DNA of 64,000 nt from Ruegeria arenilitoris (GTDB taxonomy: Bacteria; Pseudomonadota; Alphaproteobacteria; Rhodobacterales; Rhodobacteraceae). Shown here piece by piece: positions 8,512-19,107 of the stretch. Position 1 is the stretch's first letter. Each line of letters begins with the position of its first letter. The notes under the pieces were generated by a model. That model ran no database searches. It saw only the letters and a list, made by a program, of their open reading frames with translations, and was not told the DNA's origin. Made by a program: the position numbers and the translations under genes. The stretch is taken from contig NZ_WPZO01000005.1 in NCBI RefSeq assembly GCF_013031355.1, forward strand, positions 334,070 to 398,069, read 5' to 3'.

Positions 8512-9627
8512 TCAGGGCAGGGGATCGGTTCGGTAGAGCCGGATTTTCGTGCCACCATGATCCACGACGGGGCCCGGGGCCAGCAATGGCAGGCGGGTCG
8601 CGCGGGCAAGCGACTGGTTGCTGGTCACGATACCTGCACGCCAGCCGCTGAACCGTGACATCAGAACTTTTCCCAGGCTGCCGTACAGAGAGCGCAGACG
8701 CTTTTCGTCTCCGATCCTGGCGCCATAGGGCGGGTTCACGATGACCAAGCCTGCGGGACCCGCCGGAGGTTTGATGTCACTGACCGACTTACACTGAAAC
8801 CGGGTGTGCACGGCAACTCCGGCACGGTCGGCATTGGTGGTGGCCGCGTCGACAGCGCCGGTGTTTCGGTCGGAGCCGTAAAACACAATGTCTGTTTCTA
8901 ACCGCGGATCGTTCTGTTGCATCGAAGCCCAGATTTCCGAATCGAACCCCTGCAGGTCTTCGAAGGCAAAATGGCGGGACCGGCCGGGGTTCAGCCCCAA
9001 AGCGATCTCGGCCGCTTCGATGACGAATGTACCCGAACCACACATCGGGTCCAAAATGGGTTCCGACCCGTCGAAGCCGCATTCCCGCAGGAACATCGCC
9101 GCCATCGTTTCGCGCATCGGCGCCTTGGCAACGGCTGGCTTATGGCCGCGCTTGTGCAGCGGTTCGCCCGAAGTATCGACGGACAAGGTACAGATGTCCT
9201 TTTCGATGCGCAGCAAAACCCGCAGACCCGCGCCCGAGGAAATCGGAGCGCCCAACGTGCCCGTGATCGCCTGCTCGATCCTCTGACGGGCTGCGCCCGC
9301 GTGATAGATACGCGACTTGCGACTGGTGGCCTCGACCTTGACCGGAATATCGGGGCGCAGCACATCTGACCACGGAAACTTGCGGGCCCGCTTGTCGAGC
9401 TGCGCCAGGTGGACCGCAGGAAAGCTGCCCAAACGGACCAGAACCTTGTTGGCCCCGCGCAGGCACAGGTTCGCGCGCCAGACCTCGGGCCAACCTCCTC
9501 GGCAACTGACACCGCCGGGCACGATATTGGCAGCCGCGAATCCCTTTTCGACGGCTTCGGCGTGCAAAGGCGCCTCAAGCCCCGGGGTGGCCACCAGAAA
9601 AATCTCAAGATCGCTCGTCTGTTCCAT
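8512..9627 (-). CDS. THUMP-containing class I RNA methyltransferase (RlmL/Trm11-like)
   Basis: A 371-residue protein with an N-terminal ferredoxin-like/THUMP region (about 1-160) and a C-terminal Rossmann methyltransferase. Motif I is DPMCGSGT at 193-200 and the catalytic motif IV is NPPYGAR at 298-304, the signature of N2-guanine and related amino-methyltransferases. It corresponds to the N-terminal half of E. coli RlmL (23S rRNA m2G2445), without the RlmK half. The target is probably rRNA, with tRNA possible. It stands alone, oriented away from the nqr operon. Confidence 0.88.
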   Translation of the reverse strand: MEQTSDLEIFLVATPGLEAPLHAEAVEKGFAAANIVPGGVSCRGGWPEVWRANLCLRGANKVLVRLGSFPAVHLAQLDKRARKFPWSDVLRPDIPVKVEATSRKSRIYHAGAARQRIEQAITGTLGAPISSGAGLRVLLRIEKDICTLSVDTSGEPLHKRGHKPAVAKAPMRETMAAMFLRECGFDGSEPILDPMCGSGTFVIEAAEIALGLNPGRSRHFAFEDLQGFDSEIWASMQQNDPRLETDIVFYGSDRNTGAVDAATTNADRAGVAVHTRFQCKSVSDIKPPAGPAGLVIVNPPYGARIGDEKRLRSLYGSLGKVLMSRFSGWRAGIVTSNQSLARATRLPLLAPGPVVDHGGTKIRLYRTDPLP

Positions 9628-9725
9628 TGGATGTGCTTACACTGGAAGCATTCCGGGTGCGACACGCAAATTGAGCTGCGACAAAACGTAAGTCTTCACA
9701 GGAAAGTGCCATTCAAAGTGCAGTT

Positions 9726-9911
9726 TTGGCGGTAACAGGTTTGCTTTTAGCATCATCCCCGCGTAAAGGACCCCCAATCAGAATTACGCCCGCGGAATTC
9801 GGACGCATTTCGACGCTTTTGCGACGACTGTTTAGAAATCCCGCGTTATTGTCTGACCCTGAAAAGGTGTCGGCAAGGCTGGCGCAGGTAAAGAGGCTTG
9901 GAAGACAGTAG
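9726..9911 (+). CDS. small hypothetical protein upstream of nqrA
   Basis: A possible 61-residue basic protein (TTG start) ending five bases before the nqrA start. It contains the helical stretch PAEFGRISTLLRRLFRNPALL and no recognised domain. Its position and uninterrupted frame are suggestive, but the ribosome site is weak. It could equally be the nqr leader. Confidence 0.3.
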   Translation: MAVTGLLLASSPRKGPPIRITPAEFGRISTLLRRLFRNPALLSDPEKVSARLAQVKRLGRQ

Positions 9912-9915
9912 CGAC

Positions 9916-11259
9916 ATGCAAACTTTCAAACTGAAAAAAGGGTTGGAGTTGCCGGTGCAGGGCGCGCCGGAACAAACCATCCATCCGGGACCAGAATTTA
10001 ACACCGTCGGGGTGTTGGGGGGCGACTACCTTGGACTGAAGCCGCGTATGCTGGTTCAGGAAGGTGACGAGGTCCAGCGCGGTACACCGCTGTTCTGTCA
10101 CAAAGACGCACCCGAGGCGATGATGGTCGCCCCGCTTGGCGGTAAAGTCGTAGCCATCAACCGTGGTGCCCGGCGTGTATTGCAGAGCGTCGTGATCGAG
10201 GTTTCGGACCCCAACGACAGCGGTATCGACTTCTCGGGCATCGGCAACGCGGACAGCGCCGAAGGTGTGACCGAAAAGCTGTGCGCAGCGGGTCTGTGGA
10301 CGGCCTTCCGCACGCGGCCTTATTCGAAGATGCCGGTGCCGGGCAGCAAACCGGCAGCGATTTTCGTTACCGCGATGGACAGTGAGCCGCTGGCAGCCGA
10401 TGCGGCGGTGATCATCGCCGACGCTGGTGAAGCTTTTGCCGCGGGTCTGAGCGTGCTCACCAAGCTGACCGAGGGCAAAACCTATCTGTGCCAAAAGGAC
10501 GGTGATTCCATTCCAGGCGCAGATGTGACTGGCGTTGAGGCCGCGGCCTTCTCCGGCCCGCACCCTGCAGGTCTGGCAGGCACGCATATTCATTTCCTCG
10601 AGCCGCTGGCAGGAGACAAGCAGGTCTGGACCATCGGCTACCAGGACGTGATCGCGATTGGCCGGTTGTTCCAAACCGGGCACCTGGACCCCAACGTCGT
10701 GATTGCGCTCAGCGGCCCCGGTGCGCGGCAACCGCGTTTGATCCGTACCGTCATGGGCGCCTCGACCGATGATCTGACCCGTGATGAGGTCGATGTGGAC
10801 GGTATCGCCCGGATCATTTCGGGTTCGATCCTGTCCGGGATGCAGTCCGACGGGCCGACCGCCTATCTGGGGCGCTTCGCTCGTCAGATTTCGATCATTC
10901 GTGAAGACCACGACCAGCACACTATGGGCTGGATTCTTCCTATGCCGTCGAAATTCGCGATCCAGCCGGTTCTGGGCTCGGCCTTTGCACGCAAGCTCTA
11001 CAACCTGACCAGCAACCTAAACGGCGGCCGCCGCGCGATGGTGCCGACGGGGACGTTCGAAGAGCTGATGCCGCAGGACTATCTGCCGACACAGCTGCTG
11101 CGGGCGCTGCTGGTGATGGACACCGATACCGCTCAGGCACTGGGCGCGCTGGAGCTGGACGAAGAGGATCTGGGCCTTGTCGGCTTTGCCTGTCCGGCAA
11201 AATATGAATACGGGCTGGCGCTGCGCGACTGCCTGACCAAAATTGAAAAGGAGGGCTGA
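9916..11259 (+). CDS. nqrA: Na+-translocating NADH:quinone reductase subunit A
   Basis: A 447-residue NqrA, beginning MQTFKLKKGLELPVQG, very like the family start (KKGLDLPIxG). It has the biotinyl-lipoyl-like stretch APLGGKVVAINRGARRVLQSVVIEV at about 71-95. NqrA is the peripheral cytoplasmic subunit of the Nqr complex, which oxidises NADH, reduces ubiquinone and exports Na+; it lies near the quinone site. ATG at 9916 was chosen over the upstream in-frame TTG at 9898 because it matches the family start. First gene of nqrABCDEF. Confidence 0.96.
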   Translation: MQTFKLKKGLELPVQGAPEQTIHPGPEFNTVGVLGGDYLGLKPRMLVQEGDEVQRGTPLFCHKDAPEAMMVAPLGGKVVAINRGARRVLQSVVIEVSDPNDSGIDFSGIGNADSAEGVTEKLCAAGLWTAFRTRPYSKMPVPGSKPAAIFVTAMDSEPLAADAAVIIADAGEAFAAGLSVLTKLTEGKTYLCQKDGDSIPGADVTGVEAAAFSGPHPAGLAGTHIHFLEPLAGDKQVWTIGYQDVIAIGRLFQTGHLDPNVVIALSGPGARQPRLIRTVMGASTDDLTRDEVDVDGIARIISGSILSGMQSDGPTAYLGRFARQISIIREDHDQHTMGWILPMPSKFAIQPVLGSAFARKLYNLTSNLNGGRRAMVPTGTFEELMPQDYLPTQLLRALLVMDTDTAQALGALELDEEDLGLVGFACPAKYEYGLALRDCLTKIEKEG

Positions 11260-11264
11260 TCCGA

Positions 11265-12473
11265 ATGGGTTTGCGCAGCTTCTTTGACCGGATTGAGCCG
11301 AACTTTACCAAGGGCGGCAAGTACGAAAAGCTTTTCCCCATCTACGAGATGGTCGAAAGCTTCATCTACACTCCGAAAACCGTAACCACCGTTGCCCCCC
11401 ATGCGCGGTCCTATGTGGATATGAAGCGGATCATGACCTACGTCGTGATCGCGACGATCCCGTGTATCCTGTGGGGGATGTGGAACACCGGCTATCAGGC
11501 GAACTCGGCCATTGCCACGCTGGGGCCGGAGTCGGCCACTGGCTGGCGGATCGCGCTGCTGCAGATGTTCGGCATTTCGCTGGACCCGTCCAGCATCTTT
11601 GCCAATGTCATGCACGGGCTGCTCTACTTCCTGCCGATCTATATCGTGACGCTAGTCGCAGGTGGTATTTTCGAGGTCATCTTCGCCACCGTACGCGGGC
11701 ACGAGGTAAACGAAGGTTTCCTTGTTACCTCAATGCTTTACACGCTGATCATGCCGGCTACCACGCCGCTATGGCAGGTGGCATTGGGCATCATCTTTGG
11801 CGTTGTGATCGGCAAGGAGGTGTTTGGCGGCACCGGCAAGAACTTCCTCAACCCTGCATTGGTCGGCCGTGCGTTCTTGTACTTCGCCTATCCGGCGCAG
11901 ATGTCAGGTGATGCAGTCTGGACCCCGGTTGACGGTTTCTCGGGCGCAACGGCGCTGGCCGTTTCTGCGGCTGACGGGATGCAGGCGCTGGCCGCCGAGG
12001 GCATCACCTGGTGGAGCGCCTTCTACGGCACCATTCAGGGCAGCTTTGGCGAAACCTCGACGCTGGCCTGTATCATCGGTCTGATCTTCTTGCTGGTGAC
12101 AAAAATTGCCAATTACCGCCTGATTGTGGGCTGTCTGGCCGGGACGATCGTGTTCACATGGCTGCTGAATCTGATCGGGTCCAACACCAACCCGATGTTC
12201 GCGATGCCGTGGTATTGGCATGTCGTGCTGGGCGGGTATGCGTTTGGTCTGGCCTTCATGGTCACCGAACCGGTATCCGCAAGCCACACCAATCTGGGCC
12301 GCTACATCTATGGTGCGCTGATCGGTGTCATGGTTGTGCTGATCCGCGTCCTCAACCCGGCTTTCCCCGAAGGCATGATGCTGGCCATCCTGTTCGGCAA
12401 CGTCTTTGCACCGCTGATCGACTATTTCGTCGTTCAAGCCAACATCAAACGGAGGGCGCGTCGCCATGTCTGA
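11265..12473 (+). CDS. nqrB: Na+-translocating NADH:quinone reductase subunit B
   Basis: A 402-residue integral membrane subunit with about ten transmembrane helices. The covalent FMN site is SGAT at 226-229 (DGFSGATALAV), Thr229 being the residue flavinylated by ApbE. NqrB also carries riboflavin and forms the Na+ channel with NqrD and NqrE. An AAGGAGGG ribosome site precedes the ATG. It overlaps nqrC by eight bases. Confidence 0.97.
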   Translation: MGLRSFFDRIEPNFTKGGKYEKLFPIYEMVESFIYTPKTVTTVAPHARSYVDMKRIMTYVVIATIPCILWGMWNTGYQANSAIATLGPESATGWRIALLQMFGISLDPSSIFANVMHGLLYFLPIYIVTLVAGGIFEVIFATVRGHEVNEGFLVTSMLYTLIMPATTPLWQVALGIIFGVVIGKEVFGGTGKNFLNPALVGRAFLYFAYPAQMSGDAVWTPVDGFSGATALAVSAADGMQALAAEGITWWSAFYGTIQGSFGETSTLACIIGLIFLLVTKIANYRLIVGCLAGTIVFTWLLNLIGSNTNPMFAMPWYWHVVLGGYAFGLAFMVTEPVSASHTNLGRYIYGALIGVMVVLIRVLNPAFPEGMMLAILFGNVFAPLIDYFVVQANIKRRARRHV

Positions 12474-13280
12474 TACGCAATCCCAAGAACCAAAAGGCGC
12501 GATTGCCAAGTTTCTGGCGGCTTCGCCGGATTCGGTTGGCAAGACGATCTTCATCGCCGTGGCTGTCTGCCTTGTGGCCTCGATGGTCGTGTCCGCCGCT
12601 GCAGTCAGCCTGCGCCCGGTGCAAGAAGCAAACGCGCTGAAGGACAAACAGGTGAACGTTCTGCAGGTGGCGGGAGTTTATGAGCCCGGCATCGATGTCT
12701 CCGAAGCCTTCGCCGCGTTCGAGCCACATGTGCTGGAACTGGCCACAGGCGAGTTCGTCGATGATCAGTTCGACCCGGCCACCTTCGACGATATTGCCGC
12801 CGCCAGCGACCCCGAGTTGAGCGTCGCGCTGGACAACGACCCGGCAGGGATCGGCCGCAAGGCAAAGTACCGCGTGATCTATCTGCTGCGTGACGATGCA
12901 GGCGATCTGGACAAGGTGATCCTGCCGCTGCACGGCTATGGGCTATGGTCCACGCTCTACGGCTTCATCGCGCTGGAGAACAACGGCAACGATATTTACG
13001 GCCTGCAGTTCTATCAGCATGGTGAGACCCCGGGCCTCGGTGCCGAGGTGGACAACCCGCGCTGGAAAGCGCTGTGGAGCGGCAAAAAGCTGCGCGACGA
13101 CGCGGGCGAACTGCAGATCACCGTCGCAAAATCGCAACCCGCCGCAGGTCCTGATTTCTATGTCGATGCGCTGGCCGGTGCCACGTTGACGTCAGTGGGT
13201 GTCGATAACCTGGTAAGATTCTGGATGGGTGACGCGGGCTACGCTCCGTTCCTGGCCAAACTGCAAGCAGGAGAGTTCTA

Positions 13281-13281
<1 letters not shown>
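12466..13281 (+). CDS. nqrC: Na+-translocating NADH:quinone reductase subunit C
   Basis: A 271-residue subunit with one N-terminal transmembrane helix (about 27-49) and a periplasmic FMN-binding domain. The flavinylation site is [10 protein letters not shown], with Thr240 as the expected FMN attachment residue. The family motif is D-x-x-[S/T]-G-A-T, so the Ser/Thr position is Ala237 here, an unusual substitution in an otherwise complete domain. The stop overlaps the nqrD start by one base (TAATG). Confidence 0.96.
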
Positions 13282-13933
<652 letters not shown>

Positions 13934-13934
<1 letters not shown>

Positions 13935-14542
13935 TGGAAGGTCTGATCTCACTGGCCGTAAAGGCCATCTTTGTCGAAAACCTTGCGCTCAGCTTCTTCC
14001 TCGGGATGTGTACCTTCATCGCCGTGTCCAAGAAGATTTCGACCGCGCTGGGTCTGGGCATCTCGGTCATGGTCGTTCAGGCGATCACTGTGCCTGCCAA
14101 CAACCTGCTGCTGAACTATCTGCTGAAGCCGGGCGCACTGGCCTGGGCCGGGTTCCCGGATGTGGACCTGACCTTCCTTGGCCTGATCTCGTATATCGGC
14201 GTGATCGCGGCGATGGTTCAGATCCTCGAGATGGTTTTGGACAAGTATTTCCCGCCGCTCTACAACGCGCTGGGGATCTTCCTGCCGCTGATCACGGTGA
14301 ACTGTGCGATCCTGGGCGGCTCGCTGTTCATGGTGGAGCGCGACTACAACTTTGCCGAGGCCACTACCTATGGTCTGTCCTCCGGCTTTGGCTGGGCGCT
14401 GGCGATCACCGCGATGGCCGGTGTACGTGAAAAGCTGAAATACTCGGACATTCCCGACGGACTGCAAGGTCTGGGCATCACCTTCATCACCGCAGGTCTG
14501 ATGGCGATGGCCTTCATGTCCTTCTCGGGCGTGAAACTGTAA
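13934..14542 (+). CDS. nqrE: Na+-translocating NADH:quinone reductase subunit E
   Basis: A 202-residue six-helix subunit. Cys26 ([10 protein letters not shown]) and Cys124 (ITVNCAILG) complete the four-cysteine site shared with NqrD. It lies tightly between nqrD (one-base overlap) and nqrF (ten-base gap with an AAGGAGGG ribosome site). The nearby NqrM protein is thought to deliver iron to this site. Confidence 0.97.
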
Positions 14543-14552
14543 GGAGGGCGCA

Positions 14553-15776
14553 ATGGAAACTTTTAGCCTTGGCGTAATCCTTTTCACGCTGATCGTTCTG
14601 GCGCTGGTCGCCATCATCATGGCCGCACGCTCGCGTCTGGTCTCGACCGGCAACGTCAACATCACCATCAACGGTGAGAAAACCATTTCGGTGCCCGCGG
14701 GCGGCAAGTTGCTGCAAACGCTGGCAGCCGAGAAGTTGTTCGTCCCCTCCGCCTGTGGCGGTGGCGGCACCTGCGCGCAGTGCCGGGTGAAGGTACATTC
14801 CGGTGGCGGCTCGATCCTGCCGACCGAGGAAAGCCACATCACCAAACGCGAAGCCTCCTGCGGTGACCGTCTGTCCTGTCAGGTTGCGGTCAAGCAGGAC
14901 ATGGACATCGAGGTTCCCGAAGAGGTCTTCGGCGTCAAGAAATGGGAATGTACCGTTCGCTCGAACGACAACGTGGCGACCTTCATCAAAGCGCTGACGC
15001 TGGACCTGCCGGAAGGTGAGGATGTGAACTTCCGCGCCGGTGGCTACATCCAGATCGAAGCCCCAGCACACGCGCTGAAATACACCGATTTCGACGTGCA
15101 GGAGGAGTACCGCGAAGATTGGGATCGCTTCAATCTGTGGCAGTATGAATCGGTTGTGAACGAACCGATCGAGCGCGCCTATTCGATGGCCAACTACCCG
15201 GATGAAAAGGGCATGATCATGCTGAACGTCCGGGTCGCCTCGCCGCCTCCGGGCTCCGAGGGTATTCCTCCGGGTCAGATGTCGTCGTACATCTTCAACC
15301 TGAAGCCGGGCGACAAGGTTACGATCTCAGGCCCGTTTGGTGAATTCTTCGCCCGCGAGACTGAAAAAGAGATGGTCTTCATCGGCGGTGGTGCCGGTAT
15401 GGCGCCGATGCGCAGCCACATCTTTGACCAGCTCAAGCGCCTTGAGAACCGCAACCGAAAGATCAGCTTCTGGTACGGTGCACGGTCGAAGAAAGAGATG
15501 TTCTTTGTCGAGGATTTCGACTCTCTGGCCAAAGAATTCGACAATTTCGAATGGCACGTGGCTCTGTCGGACGCGCAGCCAGAGGACAATTGGAAAGGCT
15601 ACACCGGCTTCATCCACAACGTCCTGTTCGAAGAATACCTCAAGAACCACCCCGCGCCCGAGGATTGCGAGTTCTACATGTGTGGCCCGCCAATCATGAA
15701 CCAGTCGGTCATCAACATGCTACTGGATCTGGGTGTGGACCGCGAAGACATCATGCTCGACGATTTCGGTGGGTAA
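14553..15776 (+). CDS. nqrF: Na+-translocating NADH:quinone reductase subunit F
   Basis: A 407-residue NADH-oxidising subunit. An N-terminal transmembrane anchor is followed by a ferredoxin-like domain with 2Fe-2S ligands Cys68, Cys74, Cys77 ([10 protein letters not shown]) and Cys109. Next come an FAD domain (RAYSMANYP) and an NADH-binding domain ([21 protein letters not shown]) with the family C-terminus DDFGG. It takes a hydride from NADH and passes electrons through FAD and the iron-sulfur cluster to the membrane subunits. Last gene of the operon; a strong terminator follows. Confidence 0.97.
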   Translation: METFSLGVILFTLIVLALVAIIMAARSRLVSTGNVNITINGEKTISVPAGGKLLQTLAAEKLFVPSACGGGGTCAQCRVKVHSGGGSILPTEESHITKREASCGDRLSCQVAVKQDMDIEVPEEVFGVKKWECTVRSNDNVATFIKALTLDLPEGEDVNFRAGGYIQIEAPAHALKYTDFDVQEEYREDWDRFNLWQYESVVNEPIERAYSMANYPDEKGMIMLNVRVASPPPGSEGIPPGQMSSYIFNLKPGDKVTISGPFGEFFARETEKEMVFIGGGAGMAPMRSHIFDQLKRLENRNRKISFWYGARSKKEMFFVEDFDSLAKEFDNFEWHVALSDAQPEDNWKGYTGFIHNVLFEEYLKNHPAPEDCEFYMCGPPIMNQSVINMLLDLGVDREDIMLDDFGG

Positions 15777-15782
15777 GAAACG

Positions 15783-15813
15783 AAAAACCGGCGCATCCAG
15801 CGCCGGTTTTTTT
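15783..15813. terminator. bidirectional terminator between nqrF and the convergent sugar genes
   Basis: Eight-base-pair stem ACCGGCGC/GCGCCGGT with an ATCCA loop (15787-15807). Seven T's follow on the plus strand and five A's precede, so it reads as a rho-independent terminator in both directions. It ends the nqr operon and the minus-strand nucleotide-sugar operon. Confidence 0.92.
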
Positions 15814-17095
15814 ACAGGCGCAAGTCGCTGGCCTCTTTGGGCAAGCAGGATTTGACGTCGAAGACGACGCTCTGGTCCTTGCCATAGCCGCGTACTTGCG
15901 CAGGATCGAGGTCCAGAAACTCCCGATGTGCCACCGCCAGCACCACGGCGTCATAGGTGGCATTCTGAGGGTGTTCGATCAGTGAGATCCCATACTCGGC
16001 CTCAGCGGCACGTGGATCGGCATGGGGGTCATAGACGTCCACAGTGACGCCGTAATCCTGAAGCTCTTCGATGATATCGACGACGCGCGTGTTGCGCAGG
16101 TCGGGGCAGTTTTCCTTGAAGGTCAGGCCCATCACCAAAACCCGCGCCGCGCCCACATTGATCCCGTCGCGCATCATCCGCTTGACCAGTTGCGAGACCA
16201 CATAGCCGCCCATGCTGTCATTCAACCGCCGTCCCGCAAGAATGATCTGGGGGTGATGACCAACAGCCTCGGCCTTGTGGGTCAGGTAATAGGGATCGAC
16301 GCCGATGCAGTGCCCGCCAACCAGACCGGGCCGGAACGGCAGAAAGTTCCATTTGGTGCCAGCCGCCCGCAAAACGGCATCCGTGTCGATATCCATACGG
16401 CCAAAGATCATCGCTAGTTCGTTAACCAGCGCGATGTTCAGGTCGCGCTGCGTGTTTTCGATTACCTTCGCAGCCTCGGCCACGCGAATGCTTTCGGCCT
16501 TGTGAGTGCCCGCCGCGATGATCCGGGCATAGAGCGCATCCACCAGATCGGCCACTTCGGGGGTCGAGCCGGACGTCACTTTACAGATATCCGAAATCCG
16601 GTGCGTCTTGTCACCGGGATTGATCCGCTCGGGGCTGTACCCGGCAAAAAAATCACGGTTGAAGGTCAGGCCAGATGTGCGTTCCAGAACCGGCACGCAG
16701 TCTTCCTCGGTCGCGCCGGGGTAGACGGTGGATTCATAGATCACCAGATCACCGGGGTTCAGCAGCCCTCCAACCATTTCAGACGCCGCAAGCAGGGGGG
16801 ACAGATCGGGCTGCTTGCCATTGGTGATCGGGGTAGGGACCGTAACGATATAGGTGTCGCACGCGTCCAGATCGGACATGTCGGTCGTGAAAACCAAGCC
16901 AGAGGCGGCGGCCAGGTCTTCCGGCTCAACCTCTTGCGTTGCATCAAGCCCCGCGCGCAGGGCTTCGATCCTGTCCGGGTTGATATCATAGCCCACAACC
17001 GGGCCGATCTTGCCAAAGGCCACGGCCAGCGGCAGGCCAACGTACCCAAGGCCAATAACAGCGATCCGACGGGAATTCGGGTTGGTTTCAAGCAT
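15812..17095 (-). CDS. nucleotide-sugar 6-dehydrogenase, TviB type
   Basis: About 427 residues. Rossmann motif [14 protein letters not shown] is at the N-terminus and the catalytic cysteine is in [15 protein letters not shown]. Long stretches ([58 protein letters not shown]) match TviB, which oxidises UDP-GlcNAc to its 6-carboxylate in Vi antigen synthesis. ATG at 17095 has a GAGGGG site five bases upstream; the alternative GTG at 17113 would overlap the upstream stop. It is co-transcribed with the epimerase gene and feeds an acidic surface or exopolysaccharide. UDP-glucose or UDP-ManNAc as substrate cannot be excluded. Confidence 0.88.
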   Translation of the reverse strand: MLETNPNSRRIAVIGLGYVGLPLAVAFGKIGPVVGYDINPDRIEALRAGLDATQEVEPEDLAAASGLVFTTDMSDLDACDTYIVTVPTPITNGKQPDLSPLLAASEMVGGLLNPGDLVIYESTVYPGATEEDCVPVLERTSGLTFNRDFFAGYSPERINPGDKTHRISDICKVTSGSTPEVADLVDALYARIIAAGTHKAESIRVAEAAKVIENTQRDLNIALVNELAMIFGRMDIDTDAVLRAAGTKWNFLPFRPGLVGGHCIGVDPYYLTHKAEAVGHHPQIILAGRRLNDSMGGYVVSQLVKRMMRDGINVGAARVLVMGLTFKENCPDLRNTRVVDIIEELQDYGVTVDVYDPHADPRAAEAEYGISLIEHPQNATYDAVVLAVAHREFLDLDPAQVRGYGKDQSVVFDVKSCLPKEASDLRL

Positions 17096-17109
17096 CACGG
17101 CCCCTCGGG

Positions 17110-18123
17110 TCACTTTTGGTGGTAGTCACGGAACCATTCGACAAAACGCGCGATCCCGTCTTTGAAATCCGTCTGCGGCCGATAGCCGGTCAGCCGTTGC
17201 AGCAAGTCGTTATCGGCCCATGTCGCAGGCACGTCGCCCATTTGCATCGGCATGTAGTTGCGGATGGCCTTTTTCCCCAGCGCCTCTTCGATGGCTTCGA
17301 CAAAGTCCATCAACCGGACCTTGTCGCCGTTGCCGATATTGACCACTCGCCACGGTGCCGCGTGGGAAAGGCTGTCGCCTTCCTCAATCTCCTCGGCGCT
17401 GGCCGGGCGCTCGGGTGGGACATCGATCAACAGCCTGATCCCGCGCACGAGGTCTTCTACGTAGGTAAAGTCGCGATACATGTCGCCGTGGTTATAGATG
17501 TCGATGGGCCGGCCATCCAGGATCGCATCCACGAATTTGTAGAGTGCCAGATCGGGCCGCCCCCAGGTGCCGTAGACGGTGAAGAACCTGAACATCGTGG
17601 TCGGCAGGTTCCACAAATGGGCGTAGGAATGGCCCATCGCCTCATTCGCCTTTTTGGTCGCGGCGTAGATGGTCAGGGGGGTGTCGGCCTTTTCCACCTC
17701 GGTAAATGGCATGACCTCGTTGGCGCCATAAACCGAGGAGGTCGACGCCATCAAAAGATGCGCGACCTCGTGCTGCCGGGCGACCTCCATCACGTTGAAA
17801 GTGCCGACTACATTCGAGCTGACATAGCTGCGAGGGTCTTCGAGGCTGTAGCGCACACCGGCCTGCGCAGCGAGGTGAACGATCACCTCGGGCTGGAACT
17901 CATCGGCGACCTGCATCAGGCGTTCGTGGTTTTCCAGCAAATCCTCGGTCGCGGAAAATCCCGGCGACTGCAACAACATCTGGTGGCGGCGCTGTTTCAG
18001 GGTGACGTCGTAGTAATCCGTCATCCCGTCATACCCATGCACGCGGAACCCTTCGGACAGTAGCAGTTTTGCCAGATGGAACCCGATAAATCCCGCCGTG
18101 CCCGTGATCAGAACCCGTTTCAT
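17110..18123 (-). CDS. UDP-glucuronate 4-epimerase-like SDR enzyme
   Basis: A 337-residue extended short-chain dehydrogenase. The NAD motif is TGTAGFIG near the start, the catalytic triad lies in STSSVYG and YAATKKANE, and NDYYDV-like and [13 protein letters not shown] segments match bacterial UDP-glucuronate C4 epimerases (CapI/LspL group). It likely interconverts uronic acid sugar nucleotides at C4. Its dehydrogenase partner is of the UDP-GlcNAc type, so it may act like TviC on the N-acetyl sugar (inference). First gene of the minus-strand pair. Confidence 0.87.
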   Translation of the reverse strand: MKRVLITGTAGFIGFHLAKLLLSEGFRVHGYDGMTDYYDVTLKQRRHQMLLQSPGFSATEDLLENHERLMQVADEFQPEVIVHLAAQAGVRYSLEDPRSYVSSNVVGTFNVMEVARQHEVAHLLMASTSSVYGANEVMPFTEVEKADTPLTIYAATKKANEAMGHSYAHLWNLPTTMFRFFTVYGTWGRPDLALYKFVDAILDGRPIDIYNHGDMYRDFTYVEDLVRGIRLLIDVPPERPASAEEIEEGDSLSHAAPWRVVNIGNGDKVRLMDFVEAIEEALGKKAIRNYMPMQMGDVPATWADNDLLQRLTGYRPQTDFKDGIARFVEWFRDYHQK

Positions 18124-18207
18124 GCAACCCTCGACCTTAACGCAATCTTTGACGCATCAGGGATACTGTCACCGGGGCAAGGTCAAGGGGTTTCTGGGCG
18201 AAATCGC

Positions 18208-18732
18208 TTAGCCGACGATCATCTGCTTCATCCGAAGCGCTTCGTATTCCAGCTCTTTCAGGCGGAAATGCACAACGTCGCCGATGGTGATGACGCCGCA
18301 CAGGTTCCCGTCGCGCAGTACCGGCATGTGGCGAAACCGGCCTTCGGTCATGGATTTCAGAACGTCGTGCAGATAATCATCCGGCGTGCAGGTCTTGACC
18401 TCGTGCGTCATCAGGTCTTCGACCGCCTGTGGCAGGGTCTGGCCGGGCGTGTCCGCCATACGCCGCACGATGTCGCGCTCGGACAGGATACCCAACAAGG
18501 CGCCGTTCTGGTCGGTCACCAGCACCGCACCGATCCGCTTTTCCTTGAGTGTGTTGACCACGGAATGGATCGTCTCGTTCGGACGCACCGAAAACACCGC
18601 ATCCCCTTTACCTTCAAGCAACTTGGCCACGGTTGTCTGCGAGTGCGACAGGTTCGACTCGGTCGATTGGCTGTACGTGGTCTTGTCAGCCTTGTCGCCA
18701 CGCGATGGCGATTGGTAAGAGGTTGGGGCCAT
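18208..18732 (-). CDS. CBS-domain pair protein
   Basis: About 174 residues: a Ser/Thr-rich N-terminal tail, then two tandem CBS domains (VFSVRPNETIHSVVNTLKEKRIGAVLV and VKTCTPDDYLHDVLKSMTEGRFRHMPVL), ending in a basic helix. Stand-alone CBS pairs bind adenosine nucleotides and often act as energy sensors or regulators of partner proteins. ATG at 18732 has an AGGAG site seven bases upstream. Its partner is unknown. Confidence 0.85.
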   Translation of the reverse strand: MAPTSYQSPSRGDKADKTTYSQSTESNLSHSQTTVAKLLEGKGDAVFSVRPNETIHSVVNTLKEKRIGAVLVTDQNGALLGILSERDIVRRMADTPGQTLPQAVEDLMTHEVKTCTPDDYLHDVLKSMTEGRFRHMPVLRDGNLCGVITIGDVVHFRLKELEYEALRMKQMIVG

Positions 18733-18856
18733 GGGCAATCTCCTTCATGGTTATTGCAAAGTCTTTCCCTTTCACCTTAGCGCAGCTAAACGACCTGTAT
18801 AGGGTGCATTTGCACTGATCGGCGGAAACTCCCGCCAGCGGAGGAACCTTAAGCCC

Positions 18857-19042
18857 TTGAACGAGCTGTATCTTACCCCACCCGTGGCCGCGTTGATTTT
18901 CTTTGCGGTGGTCGTCTGCGGCCATAATTTCCGCATGGCGTGGAAACAGCAGGCGCCGGGATGGCAGAAACGGGCCTGGCTGTTCGGGGTGCCTGCGGGG
19001 ATCGGCCTTTTGGTTCTGGGCTTTTTGCCGCTGAAGCTGTGA
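18857..19042 (+). CDS. small two-helix membrane protein upstream of apbE
   Basis: A 61-residue protein with two hydrophobic segments (PPVAALIFFAVVVC and WLFGVPAGIGLLVLGFLPL) joined by a basic loop, so both termini are probably periplasmic. The TTG start has a GGAGGAA site ten bases upstream. It lies 65 bp before apbE in the same direction, so a role in Nqr maturation is possible but purely positional. No family recognised. Confidence 0.6.
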   Translation: MNELYLTPPVAALIFFAVVVCGHNFRMAWKQQAPGWQKRAWLFGVPAGIGLLVLGFLPLKL

Positions 19043-19107
19043 CGCCGGTTTGACTCCGGCATGGGGGGCTGGCATATGCCGGGCACTGAATTTTCGGAGA
19101 CCACCCC

